Source of the DNA: an uncultured Clostridia bacterium
GTDB taxonomy: Bacteria; Bacillota; Clostridia; Christensenellales; Borkfalkiaceae
Direction: 5' to 3'
Assembly: GCA_947627125.1 (NCBI GenBank)
Contig: CANQUY010000009.1
Coordinates: 1 to 23,063, forward strand
Length of the DNA stretch: 23,063 bases
A program made the translations under genes and the position numbers. Positions 1 through 5,796 of the stretch are shown here, piece after piece; position 1 is the stretch's first letter, and the number at the start of each line of letters is the position of its first letter. The notes beneath the pieces are model-generated. The model saw only the letters and a list, made by a program, of their open reading frames with translations, was not told where the DNA came from and did not search any database.

Positions 1-66
1 CTACTTCGCGCTACGCGCTCGTGCCGCGCTTAGTGCAACAAGAATGCGCGCGGGGCACCATGACGT
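1..66. repeat. 66-bp direct repeat, copy 1
   Basis: Bases 1-66 are identical to 18908-18973, in the same orientation. The similarity continues past the match with small differences (both read on into a GGAACGC stretch). The unit is rich in short CG-rich inverted words such as CTTCGCGCTACGCGCTCG. It lies in a gene-free stretch (1-371) made wholly of repeat modules. The copy may begin left of the window edge. Confidence 0.9.
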
Positions 67-92
67 AATTGGAACGCTTCCGTCGTGCACCC

Positions 93-239
93 GCGGCGTC
101 ATACTGAGAAACGGAGCGTGACGAGAGGACGGAATCTAACCCGAAGAATCTCGCGGCGGAGTCCGTAGAGCATGCGGCGAGATGCTTCGGTACGGCTTCC
201 GTAGACTGCGTTGTACTCTCGTTCTCAGCATGACGCCGC
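93..239 (+). repeat. MITE-like element with terminal inverted repeats, copy 1
   Basis: The element begins GCGGCGTCATACTGAGAA and ends with the reverse complement of GCGGCGTCATGCTGAGAA, so its 18-bp ends match at 17 of 18 positions. A nested inner inverted repeat (CCGAAGAATCTCGC against GCGAGATGCTTCGG) lets the whole unit fold into a long imperfect hairpin. A second copy lies inverted at 1868-2017 and a fragment at 11459-11493. There is no coding capacity and no clear target-site duplication. It could be a non-autonomous transposable element or a REP/ERIC-type intergenic palindrome. Confidence 0.75.
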
Positions 240-244
240 CACAC

Positions 245-365
245 GGGCTCCCGTGCGTTTTATGGGATTCTTCGCTGCGCTCAGGATGAGCGGGTCACAC
301 AGGCTCCCGTGCGTTTAATGGGTTCCTTCCCCTTCGCTGCGCTCAGGGTCAGGATGAGCGCGGGG
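245..365 (+). repeat. Two tandem copies of dispersed intergenic module B
   Basis: Copy one covers 245-294 and copy two 302-365. The core is GGCTCCCGTGCGTTTTATGG, then a TTCGCTGCGCTCAGGATGAG word whose end forms a small hairpin (CGCTCA-GGA-TGAGCG). Copy two carries a small internal expansion. Further copies are at 2023-2066, 5586-5690 (two) and 11395-11457 (inverted). The pair abuts the 3' end of the serpin gene. Confidence 0.8.
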
Positions 366-371
366 CGGGAC

Positions 372-1670
372 TTACAATTTATTGACCGTGCCCGAGAAGA
401 GGACGGTGTCGAAGCGGTCGGTGAGGACAAAGCCGAATGCGCCGTCGAGAATAAAATCGTTGAAGACGGTAACGTATTCCTCCCCGGGGGTGCTCTCCCC
501 TTCATTTACGATGATCGTGACAGCCGCGCCCTCAATGCCCTTTTTGTTGACTTCGAGCTTTGCGACATGCTGGACCCTTTCGCAGTAGGCGTACTCGTCC
601 GTGAGCGTTGAATAGTCGCACTCTTCCTGCGAAAACAGCTTATCAATGCCGAATTTTTTCAAAATCTCTTTGATATCCTCGTCGTACTCCGCCTTGAATT
701 CAGGGAAGAAGCAGCGGGTTTCGTACCGCTCTTTCTTCTCGTCGTCAAAGGCGCGATAGTCCGTCATTTCGTTGATAAGTGCGAGATTTTCCTCGGTGAA
801 CACCTCATCGAGCGTGTGTCCCTCCTTGGGCAGGATGAACTTGAGCCGATAGCCGTGGAGGGTCGTCGTGAAGAAATGGGTGAAGGTTTCGGCCTCGTAG
901 ATCTGCCCTTTTTGGTAGAAACCGCGCAATAAGTTGCATTTTTTTGTGTTTCCGTCCCCCTCCGTGAAGTCATATTCCTCCTCGGTGAAGGTGAGACCGT
1001 CGCCGTAGTCCCAGATATCCTTGAGGTAGAGCGTGTTGATGAGGGCAAAGACGGTCTGGTTGGAGAGTTTGAAGTCCTGATCGATGAGCCCGTGGGTCTG
1101 CTGTTTGACAAAGTCGCGGACGGCGTCGTTGGCGGCGTCGGTTTTGTTCTTAAAATCCGCCGCGTAGGAATAGCAGAGGTAGTCGTTCGACAGGATATCG
1201 ATACATTCCTGCTTCGTCGCAAAGCCCTCCTGCACCCAGATGGAGTTGCCGACGTCCACGCGGCCCACGGGCTCGTCCTCGTCTGTGTACTCGGCGATGA
1301 TGCTGCGGTAGAAGTCGGAGTAGCCGTTTTTCAGCGACTTATCGTCGATTTTAAGGGTGCTGAGGATCTCCTCTCTCGTTTCCCCCGCGGCACACTGTGC
1401 GGCAAGGCCGAGGGCGAGATAGACGGAAACGGGCGAAACGGCGGTGTTCCCCGTCTGCCCCTTGACGGCCTCGGCGGTGAACTGCGCGGCAAAGTCCTTG
1501 GCGGCGTCGCGGATGGTCGCGTCGATTTTGGCCGCCTCGGAGTATCTGAGCGGCTCCACCTCTTTGGGGGTGCCGAGCACGGTCGCGCTCTCGAGACCGC
1601 CGCTGCATGCCGTAAGCGCAAAGGTGAGCGAAAGGGCCGCCGCGGTGATGAATTTGAAAGGGTGTTTCAT
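372..1670 (-). CDS. Serpin-family serine protease inhibitor, surface lipoprotein
   Basis: This 432-residue protein is a serpin (family I4 suicide inhibitor of serine proteases). It has a lipoprotein signal peptide with lipobox LTAC (Cys22), so it is probably anchored outside the membrane. Serpin hallmarks are NTAVSPVSVYLALGLAA near the N-terminus, NSIWVQ, a HVAKLEVNKKGIEGAAVT segment leading into the reactive-centre loop (about residues 376-403) and the closing FDTVLFSGTVNKL strand. The hinge is rich in small residues (G, A, A, V, T), as in inhibitory serpins, but the usual P17 Glu is Lys. Counting from the hinge Gly378 puts P1-P1' at Glu392-Ser393. The loop is about three residues longer than in alpha-1-antitrypsin, so P1 is uncertain. 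The start was chosen at 1670 because GAGGAGAAAAGC precedes that ATG; the longer reading frame has no ribosome site. Gut bacterial serpins are known to inhibit host elastases; the target here is unknown. Confidence 0.93.
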   Translation of the reverse strand: MKHPFKFITAAALSLTFALTACSGGLESATVLGTPKEVEPLRYSEAAKIDATIRDAAKDFAAQFTAEAVKGQTGNTAVSPVSVYLALGLAAQCAAGETREEILSTLKIDDKSLKNGYSDFYRSIIAEYTDEDEPVGRVDVGNSIWVQEGFATKQECIDILSNDYLCYSYAADFKNKTDAANDAVRDFVKQQTHGLIDQDFKLSNQTVFALINTLYLKDIWDYGDGLTFTEEEYDFTEGDGNTKKCNLLRGFYQKGQIYEAETFTHFFTTTLHGYRLKFILPKEGHTLDEVFTEENLALINEMTDYRAFDDEKKERYETRCFFPEFKAEYDEDIKEILKKFGIDKLFSQEECDYSTLTDEYAYCERVQHVAKLEVNKKGIEGAAVTIIVNEGESTPGEEYVTVFNDFILDGAFGFVLTDRFDTVLFSGTVNKL

Positions 1671-1763
1671 GCTTTTCTCCTCGTCGGGAAATGTCCCTAC
1701 ACATATAAAACGTTTGAGAACACGGTTTTGTCCCATAAAGATGAAAAATTTTTTTGGAATGTT

Positions 1764-1807
1764 GCCCCCCCCCTACCCCCCTACCCCCCTCCTCAGGGCG
1801 GGGGCAT
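1764..1807 (-). repeat. C-rich / G-quadruplex-capable repeat (family C, copy 1, degenerate)
   Basis: On the minus strand this reads as runs of six or more G separated by TA, followed by a degenerate CCTCC...GGGCGGGGGCAT hairpin. It lies about 95 bp upstream of the serpin start codon. Related, better hairpins are at 5699-5734, 11494-11530 and 18758-18794. Confidence 0.65.
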
Positions 1808-1867
1808 GGACTGAGGGCTCCTAGGGAGGGGACATGGACTGAGGGCCTTGCCGAGAACGGGCGGGTG

Positions 1868-2017
1868 GCGGCGTCATGCTGAGAATGAGAGCAATACGCA
1901 GTCTACGTAAGCCATACCGAAGCATCTCGCCGCATGCTTTACAGACACTCGCCGCGAGATTCTTCGGGTCATGTCCTTATGACTTCGTTCATTATCCGTT
2001 TCTCAGAATGACGCGGC
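1868..2017 (-). repeat. MITE-like element with terminal inverted repeats, copy 2 (inverted)
   Basis: Read on the minus strand, this unit aligns along its whole length with 93-239. It shares the same ends (GCSGCGTCATNCTGAGAA), the central CCCGAAGAATCTCGCGGCG and the word GCATGCGGCGAGATGCTTCG. It differs by scattered substitutions and a small length change (150 against 147 bp). Opposite orientation of two full-length copies argues for a mobile or recombining element rather than tandem duplication. Confidence 0.75.
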
Positions 2018-2022
2018 GGCAC

Positions 2023-2066
2023 GAGGTCCGTTGGTTTTATGGGATCCTTCGCTGCGCTCACCATGA
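2023..2066 (+). repeat. Dispersed intergenic module B, copy
   Basis: GTCCGTTGGTTTTATGGGAT is followed by the CTTCGCTGCGCTCA word; the copy then switches into CACCATGACGTGATTTGG, which is also found at 18963. It directly follows the second inverted-repeat element, as copy one follows the first, so the two modules travel together. Confidence 0.7.
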
Positions 2067-2132
2067 CGTGATTTGGAACGCCGCCGTTCTCAATCACGCC
2101 CCGCCACAATTTTTCATTTTTAATTTTTAATT
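2059..2132 (-). repeat. Conserved 35-bp unit plus AT-rich tail at a gene end (copy 1)
   Basis: Bases 2059-2093 are identical to 18963-18997. Both copies are followed after a short variable stretch by CCACAATTTTT and an AATTTTTAATTTTAAATTTT tail that runs up to a stop codon, here that of the cytoplasmic GH43 gene and there that of jag. No strong hairpin is present in the tail, so I do not call it a terminator. Confidence 0.65.
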
Positions 2133-3635
2133 TTAAATTTTATTCGTGCTGTTCATGTGGAGAGCCATGCCGCTACGTCGGCCGAGGGCGGTGATCGTGA
2201 AGCCCGCCGCGTTCTGGTTCTGCAGCCATGCGGGCATCACAATGCCGCTGAACACGTCCTCGTTCGCCTCGATCTCGATATAGTGGCCGTCAAACAGCCG
2301 CCACTTTCCCCTCTTGGCCCCGCTGAGCGTGCCGTCCTTTTCGAGTTTCACGCGCACGGAATTCACCGTGTCCGTGCCCTGTTCCAAAAAGACCGCCTCG
2401 AACCGTCCCGCCGAGATCCCCAAGAGCTCCTCCTCGGTGAGGTCCTGCACCTCCTCCCCCGCATAGCGGTTGGCAGACATGACGAGCCAGCCCTCCGCGT
2501 TGAAGTCGTACAGTCCCAAATACAAATAATGGAAGTTATTGGAGCGTGAAAGGCCCTTTTCAATGAAATAGTTGGTCCTGCAATGGTAGGAAATGAGCTG
2601 TGTGCCGCGGCTCGTCACAAAGATATCGTTGTGCCCAGGGCAGTAAAAGTCGGCGGTGTCCTCAAACTTGAGCGAGCCGAGCAGTTTATTCCCCGTGCCG
2701 ATATCGGTGGAGCAGACGAGCGGATTGCCGTTGAGGTCGAGATAGGGCCCCTCGGGCTTCTCGCTTCTGCCGCAGCGCATGTTGTAGGCGGAGGAGAGGG
2801 ACCCGTAGGAGCACATGAGATAGTAATAATTTTTCTTCACCCATGCGCCGTTTTCGAGAACGGGCACGCCGCTGTGATAGCGAATGACGCCGCCCTCGAC
2901 GGAACCGCTCGCAAGATGCACGCCGTAGTAGTCCTCAAAGGAGATGCGATTTTGGTCGAAATCGGCATATAAGTGTGAAATTTTTCGTTTTCCCGTTGCG
3001 GGATCGAGCTCCAAAAGGTACAGCCCGAGGCCGAAAGAGCCGTAGATGAGGAACATTCTCCCCTCGGCGAAAAAGACCTGCGGATCGATACAATTCGGCG
3101 TTCTCCAGCCCGCGGGGGACTTCACCAAGACTTCCTCGGAAACAAAGCCGCCGTCGGGACGGTCGCTCTTTGCAAGGCCGATACAGGACTTGGAGCCGCC
3201 GAAATAGCCCGTTAGGCAGTAATAGAGCCAAAATTTGCCGTCCGTGCCGCGGACGCAGTGGGGAGCCCAAAAGGCCATGCCGCCGTCGGGACGGGTACAG
3301 ACGCCGTAGCCGACTTCCCGCGGCGAGGTCACGCACCAGTCAAACGCCTCCTGCAGGTTGCAATAGCGTCCGCCCGTTCCCTCTCCCCTCTTGATATGCG
3401 CCGCCGCCCCCTCCAAATCAAAGGCGGAGCCGAGATAGTTCCAATGGAGAAGGTCGGAGCTCTTGCGGATCTGATAGCCGCACGGCGCGCCAAAGGTGTC
3501 CGTCGAAAAGGCATAGTACTCTCCCTCCCATTCGAGAAGGGAGGGGTCGTGCGCACAGCCCTCCTGCCATGACGTGTAGTCGGGCGTACGCATCTGAAGC
3601 GGGTTGAATTTTGGATTTTTCGGAAATTTGACCAT
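2133..3635 (-). CDS. Cytoplasmic glycoside hydrolase family 43 (arabinanase/arabinofuranosidase-like)
   Basis: This is a 500-residue GH43 five-bladed beta-propeller enzyme. The three expected acidic residues are visible: Asp30 in AHDPSLLEW (general base), Asp184 in NCIDPQVFF (pKa modulator) and Glu247 in GSVEGG (general acid). WAPH replaces the usual WAPD at about 123-126. A beta-rich C-terminal domain (about 400-500) resembles that of the neighbouring exported paralogue. There is no signal peptide, so it should act in the cytosol on imported oligosaccharides, probably alpha-1,5-arabino-oligosaccharides. The gene starts 57 bp after the exported GH43 gene and is likely co-transcribed with it. 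Its GGAGGGGG ribosome site sits inside a strong hairpin (3643-3673). GH43 also includes xylosidases, so substrate is inferred. Confidence 0.9.
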   Translation of the reverse strand: MVKFPKNPKFNPLQMRTPDYTSWQEGCAHDPSLLEWEGEYYAFSTDTFGAPCGYQIRKSSDLLHWNYLGSAFDLEGAAAHIKRGEGTGGRYCNLQEAFDWCVTSPREVGYGVCTRPDGGMAFWAPHCVRGTDGKFWLYYCLTGYFGGSKSCIGLAKSDRPDGGFVSEEVLVKSPAGWRTPNCIDPQVFFAEGRMFLIYGSFGLGLYLLELDPATGKRKISHLYADFDQNRISFEDYYGVHLASGSVEGGVIRYHSGVPVLENGAWVKKNYYYLMCSYGSLSSAYNMRCGRSEKPEGPYLDLNGNPLVCSTDIGTGNKLLGSLKFEDTADFYCPGHNDIFVTSRGTQLISYHCRTNYFIEKGLSRSNNFHYLYLGLYDFNAEGWLVMSANRYAGEEVQDLTEEELLGISAGRFEAVFLEQGTDTVNSVRVKLEKDGTLSGAKRGKWRLFDGHYIEIEANEDVFSGIVMPAWLQNQNAAGFTITALGRRSGMALHMNSTNKI

Positions 3636-3642
3636 AATAGCT

Positions 3643-3673
3643 GTGCCCCCTCCGCACAGAGCGGAGAGGGCAC
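3643..3673 (-). promoter_or_regulatory. Stem-loop covering the ribosome binding site of the second GH43 gene
   Basis: On the minus strand GTGCCCTCTCCGC pairs with GCGGAGGGGGCAC (13 pairs, one of them G-U) around a 5-base loop. The right arm holds the only Shine-Dalgarno-like sequence for the ATG at 3635 and ends 7 nt before it. No U-run follows, so it is not an intrinsic terminator. It could lower translation of the cytoplasmic enzyme or protect an mRNA end. Confidence 0.6.
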
Positions 3674-3692
3674 CTTTTCCCCCTTTTTCTTT

Positions 3693-5294
3693 TTATACTT
3701 TAGGGATCGCCCAAAGAGGTCTTCCCTCATCGGAAATCGCCGTGAGGGACAGCCCCGCCTGCTTGTTGCCGTACATGTCCCAACCGGGCGCGACGACGCC
3801 CTTGTATGTCACGCTGTCGATCGTGATCTCGACGTAGAAGCCCTGTTTGAGCGTCCATGTGCCGACGGAAGCCCCCGCCTTGGTGACGGTCTTATCTGCC
3901 GACAGCGTGTAATTTTCGGACTGCGCCCAAAGGATATTTTCGGCCGTCCCCGTTGCCACGGTGTGCAGAACGATCTCGTAATCGCCCGCGACCTGCGCTT
4001 CGGTCACCGTGCCGAACTTTTCGCCCACATAGGCATTGGGGGACATGACGGGCCAGCCCTCCTCATTGAAATAGAGCTGGGAAACCGTGAGGTTGTGCGG
4101 CGCGGTCACACCCGTTTCCCCATCCTGACGGCGGGCATGGTAAATGACGAAATACCTGCCGAGCGCGTCCTTGATGACGGAGTTGTGTCCCATGGCGGCA
4201 TAGCCCCTATCCGCCGAGAACTTGTAGTTGCCCGCGACCTTGTTGCCCTTGCCATTCTGCGTCGCAACGTCGTTGCCCGTGATATCGGTATACGGGCCGT
4301 TGGGGTTCTTACTGCGTGCAATGCGCATGTTATAGACGGTGTTGAGGTCGCCCTCGCTCACCATGAGATAGTAGTAATCCGTCGTCGCGTTGTAGAACAC
4401 ATAGGGTCCCTCGACGCCCGCCTGATAGCCGTTTCTCCAAATGAGGGTGCCCCAGCCGTCTTCCTTGGGAAGGCCCCAGTTTTCGCCCTCGTTGTAGAGT
4501 TCCTTGACATAGACGCCGCCGAAGAAGGAGCCGTAAGTCATCCACAGCTTGCCGTCTTTATCGTAGAAGAGCTCGGAGTCGATACAGTTGGGGTGATCCC
4601 CCGTCGCGCCGACGCTGCTGATGATGATCCTGTTGTTGCTGTAGGGGCCGAGGGGAGCGTCTGCCTCGACGCGGCCGATGGCGGATTCGTCGGAGCCGAA
4701 AGCCTTGGTAATGGAATAATACATGTAATATTTTCCGTTGTAGTATTCCACATCGGGAGCCCACGTGGTGGTAATGTTTCCGCCCGGTTTGACCTCGTCG
4801 AGTGTGGTTTCGAGAGCGGCGGGCCAATTCGCATATTTCTTGCTCCGCTCCTCGCCGTAGAGGACCTGCCACTGGTTATCGCTTGCTTCCTGCTTCCAGG
4901 TAATGAGCGTGGAGCTCGACGCCACGGCAAAGTGGGTGCCGAATGCGTAATATTTGCCCCTCGCGGCGGGGTCGTGGAAGATGGACGGGTCGTGAACGCT
5001 GACGTTCGTCGTGCGCTTCCCGTCACTCGTGGGCAAGGTCACGGCCTCGGTGGGAACGACGGCGTCCTTGCTGAGCCAGATCCCCTCGTTGTTCCACTTG
5101 TCCTCTTTGGGAGTGTCGTCGGGATCCTTGTTGTCGGGATCCTTGTTGTCGGGATCTTTGTCGTCGCCCTGCTGGGTGTTGTCGCCCGTGTTGCCCGTGT
5201 TGCCGGAGTTGCCGGTGTCGCAGCCCGCAAGGCCGATGATGGAAAAGGTCATGAGCCCGGCGAGAAGCAACGGCAAAAGGTGCTTGAATTTCAT
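3693..5294 (-). CDS. Exported lipoprotein GH43 glycosidase (endo-arabinanase-like)
   Basis: This 533-residue GH43 enzyme has a lipoprotein signal peptide (lipobox LAGC, Cys25). A low-complexity Asn/Gly/Asp linker (about 26-65) with DPDNK repeats should hold the catalytic domain off the membrane. Catalytic positions are Asp102 (VHDPSIFHD), Asp239 (CIDSELFYD) and Glu295 (GVEGPYVFY), with WAPDVEYYNGKYYMYYS at about 178-194 and AMGHNS at about 368-372. A C-terminal beta-domain (about 420-533) is typical of exported arabinan endo-1,5-alpha-L-arabinosidases. The start at 5294 was chosen over an ATG at 5345 because a signal peptide begins there and GGGGGA lies 7 nt upstream; the longer version would start upstream of the predicted transcription start. 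It has its own promoter and leads a two-gene unit. Confidence 0.92.
   Translation of the reverse strand: MKFKHLLPLLLAGLMTFSIIGLAGCDTGNSGNTGNTGDNTQQGDDKDPDNKDPDNKDPDDTPKEDKWNNEGIWLSKDAVVPTEAVTLPTSDGKRTTNVSVHDPSIFHDPAARGKYYAFGTHFAVASSSTLITWKQEASDNQWQVLYGEERSKKYANWPAALETTLDEVKPGGNITTTWAPDVEYYNGKYYMYYSITKAFGSDESAIGRVEADAPLGPYSNNRIIISSVGATGDHPNCIDSELFYDKDGKLWMTYGSFFGGVYVKELYNEGENWGLPKEDGWGTLIWRNGYQAGVEGPYVFYNATTDYYYLMVSEGDLNTVYNMRIARSKNPNGPYTDITGNDVATQNGKGNKVAGNYKFSADRGYAAMGHNSVIKDALGRYFVIYHARRQDGETGVTAPHNLTVSQLYFNEEGWPVMSPNAYVGEKFGTVTEAQVAGDYEIVLHTVATGTAENILWAQSENYTLSADKTVTKAGASVGTWTLKQGFYVEITIDSVTYKGVVAPGWDMYGNKQAGLSLTAISDEGRPLWAIPKV
5121..5165 (-). repeat. In-gene 15-bp tandem repeat (GH43 linker)
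   Basis: There are three 15-bp units: two identical copies of GGGATCCTTGTTGTC and a third differing at two bases. They encode the repeated DPDNK linker of the exported GH43. Copy-number change would alter the linker by five residues without shifting the frame. Confidence 0.85.
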
Positions 5295-5312
5295 GTTGCT
5301 TTCCCCCTTATA

Positions 5313-5327
5313 ACAGATTTGTTCTGT
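5313..5327. promoter_or_regulatory. Short dyad at the GH43 transcription start (operator candidate)
   Basis: ACAGA-TTTGT-TCTGT is a perfect 5-bp-arm dyad placed where transcription from the 5334-5362 promoter should start. A second perfect dyad, TTGAAATTTTTCAA (5349-5362), overlaps the -35 box. Either could bind a regulator; both are short enough to occur by chance in AT-rich DNA. Confidence 0.35.
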
Positions 5328-5333
5328 ATTTCC

Positions 5334-5362
5334 ATTATAATGCATAGGTTGAAATTTTTCAA
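5334..5362 (-). promoter_or_regulatory. Sigma-A type promoter of the GH43 pair
   Basis: On the minus strand TTGAAA and TATAAT are separated by exactly 17 bp. Transcription would begin near 5327, about 33 nt before the ATG of the exported GH43. This makes the GH43 pair a transcription unit separate from the transporter operon, which ends at a terminator at 5753-5781. Confidence 0.85.
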
Positions 5363-5417
5363 GTGGTATGAGAAAATTTTTTCGGGATTTTCATTTGGGG
5401 AGGCATGGGAGGGGTTC

Positions 5418-5471
5418 CCTCGGCTCCCCTCTTAGGGGAGCTGTCACGCAGTGACTGAGGGGTTTTTGAAC
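5418..5471. repeat. Dispersed hairpin repeat (family D, copy 1)
   Basis: GCTCCCCT-CTT-AGGGGAGC forms a perfect hairpin, followed by a smaller one (TCACGCAGTGA) and ACTGAGGGGTT. This CTCCCC/GGGGAG-TCAC-GTGA pattern resembles intergenic repeats I recall from gut Clostridia. Simple hairpins of similar composition continue to 5562 (for example CTTCCCC-TACAA-GGGGAAG at 5494-5512). A related unit is at 18829-18887. Confidence 0.7.
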
Positions 5472-5585
5472 CCTATCCCCCGCTACGCGGGTACTTCCCC
5501 TACAAGGGGAAGCAAGGGGTCTACGCGGCGCCCCTTCCCTCATTCCGAGCCCCGCAAGGGGCGAGAGAATCTCGCTATAAGAACG

Positions 5586-5690
5586 GAAGTCCGTTGGTCT
5601 ATGGGGTCCGCTCGCTACGCTCGGGATGAGGACGGACTCCCGTGCGTTTTATGGGATCCTTCGCTGCGCTCAGGATGAGCGGGGGGCGGG
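5586..5690 (+). repeat. Dispersed intergenic module B, two copies
   Basis: Bases 5634-5690 closely match the copies at 245-365 (ACTCCCGTGCGTTTTATGGG, then TTCGCTGCGCTCAGGATGAG). Bases 5586-5632 are a diverged copy (GTCCGTTGGTCTATGGGGTC, CTCGCTACGCTCGGGATGAG). Both lie in the 500-bp gene-free gap between the transporter operon and the GH43 genes. Confidence 0.75.
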
Positions 5691-5698
5691 ACATTGAG

Positions 5699-5734
5699 AT
5701 CCCCGCCCCCTACCCCCTCCCCAAGGAGGGGGCA
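5699..5734. repeat. C/G-rich hairpin repeat (family C, copy 2)
   Basis: CCCCCTCC (5713-5720), loop CCAA, GGAGGGGG (5725-5732), preceded by more C-runs and followed by CAT. The same hairpin core is at 18772-18791 and, inverted, at 11498-11516. Confidence 0.75.
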
Positions 5735-5752
5735 TAACAAACGCGGGGGCAT

Positions 5753-5781
5753 AAAAAAAGAGCACATATGTGCTCTTTTTT
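5753..5781. terminator. Strong bidirectional terminator after the transporter operon
   Basis: An A-run, GAGCACATATGTGCTC and a T-run form a perfect palindrome with U-runs on either strand. It starts 16 bp past the stop codon of the second permease and should end transcription of the transporter operon. It separates that operon from the GH43 promoter downstream. Confidence 0.9.
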
Positions 5782-5796
5782 GGTGTTTTTTTTCGA

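Larger units (their letters stand above)
1671..2132. other. Gene-free spacer upstream of serpin, filled with repeats
   Basis: This 462-bp gap holds the serpin ribosome site, a C-rich run (family C), the inverted second copy of the inverted-repeat element, one module B copy and an AT-rich tail at the end of the neighbouring glycosidase gene. I looked for a sigma-A type promoter for the serpin at 1671-1763 and found no convincing -35/-10 pair. No coding sequence is supported here. Confidence 0.7.

Noticed and set aside
1..371. Repeats as a CRISPR array
   Set aside because: The repeats are of different families, irregularly spaced and carry no spacer pattern; no cas genes are present.
3963..5435. 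Long plus-strand reading frame (490 codons) opposite the exported GH43 gene
   Set aside because: The opposite strand encodes a complete GH43 enzyme with catalytic residues; this frame runs through its promoter and encodes low-complexity Val/Gly-rich sequence.
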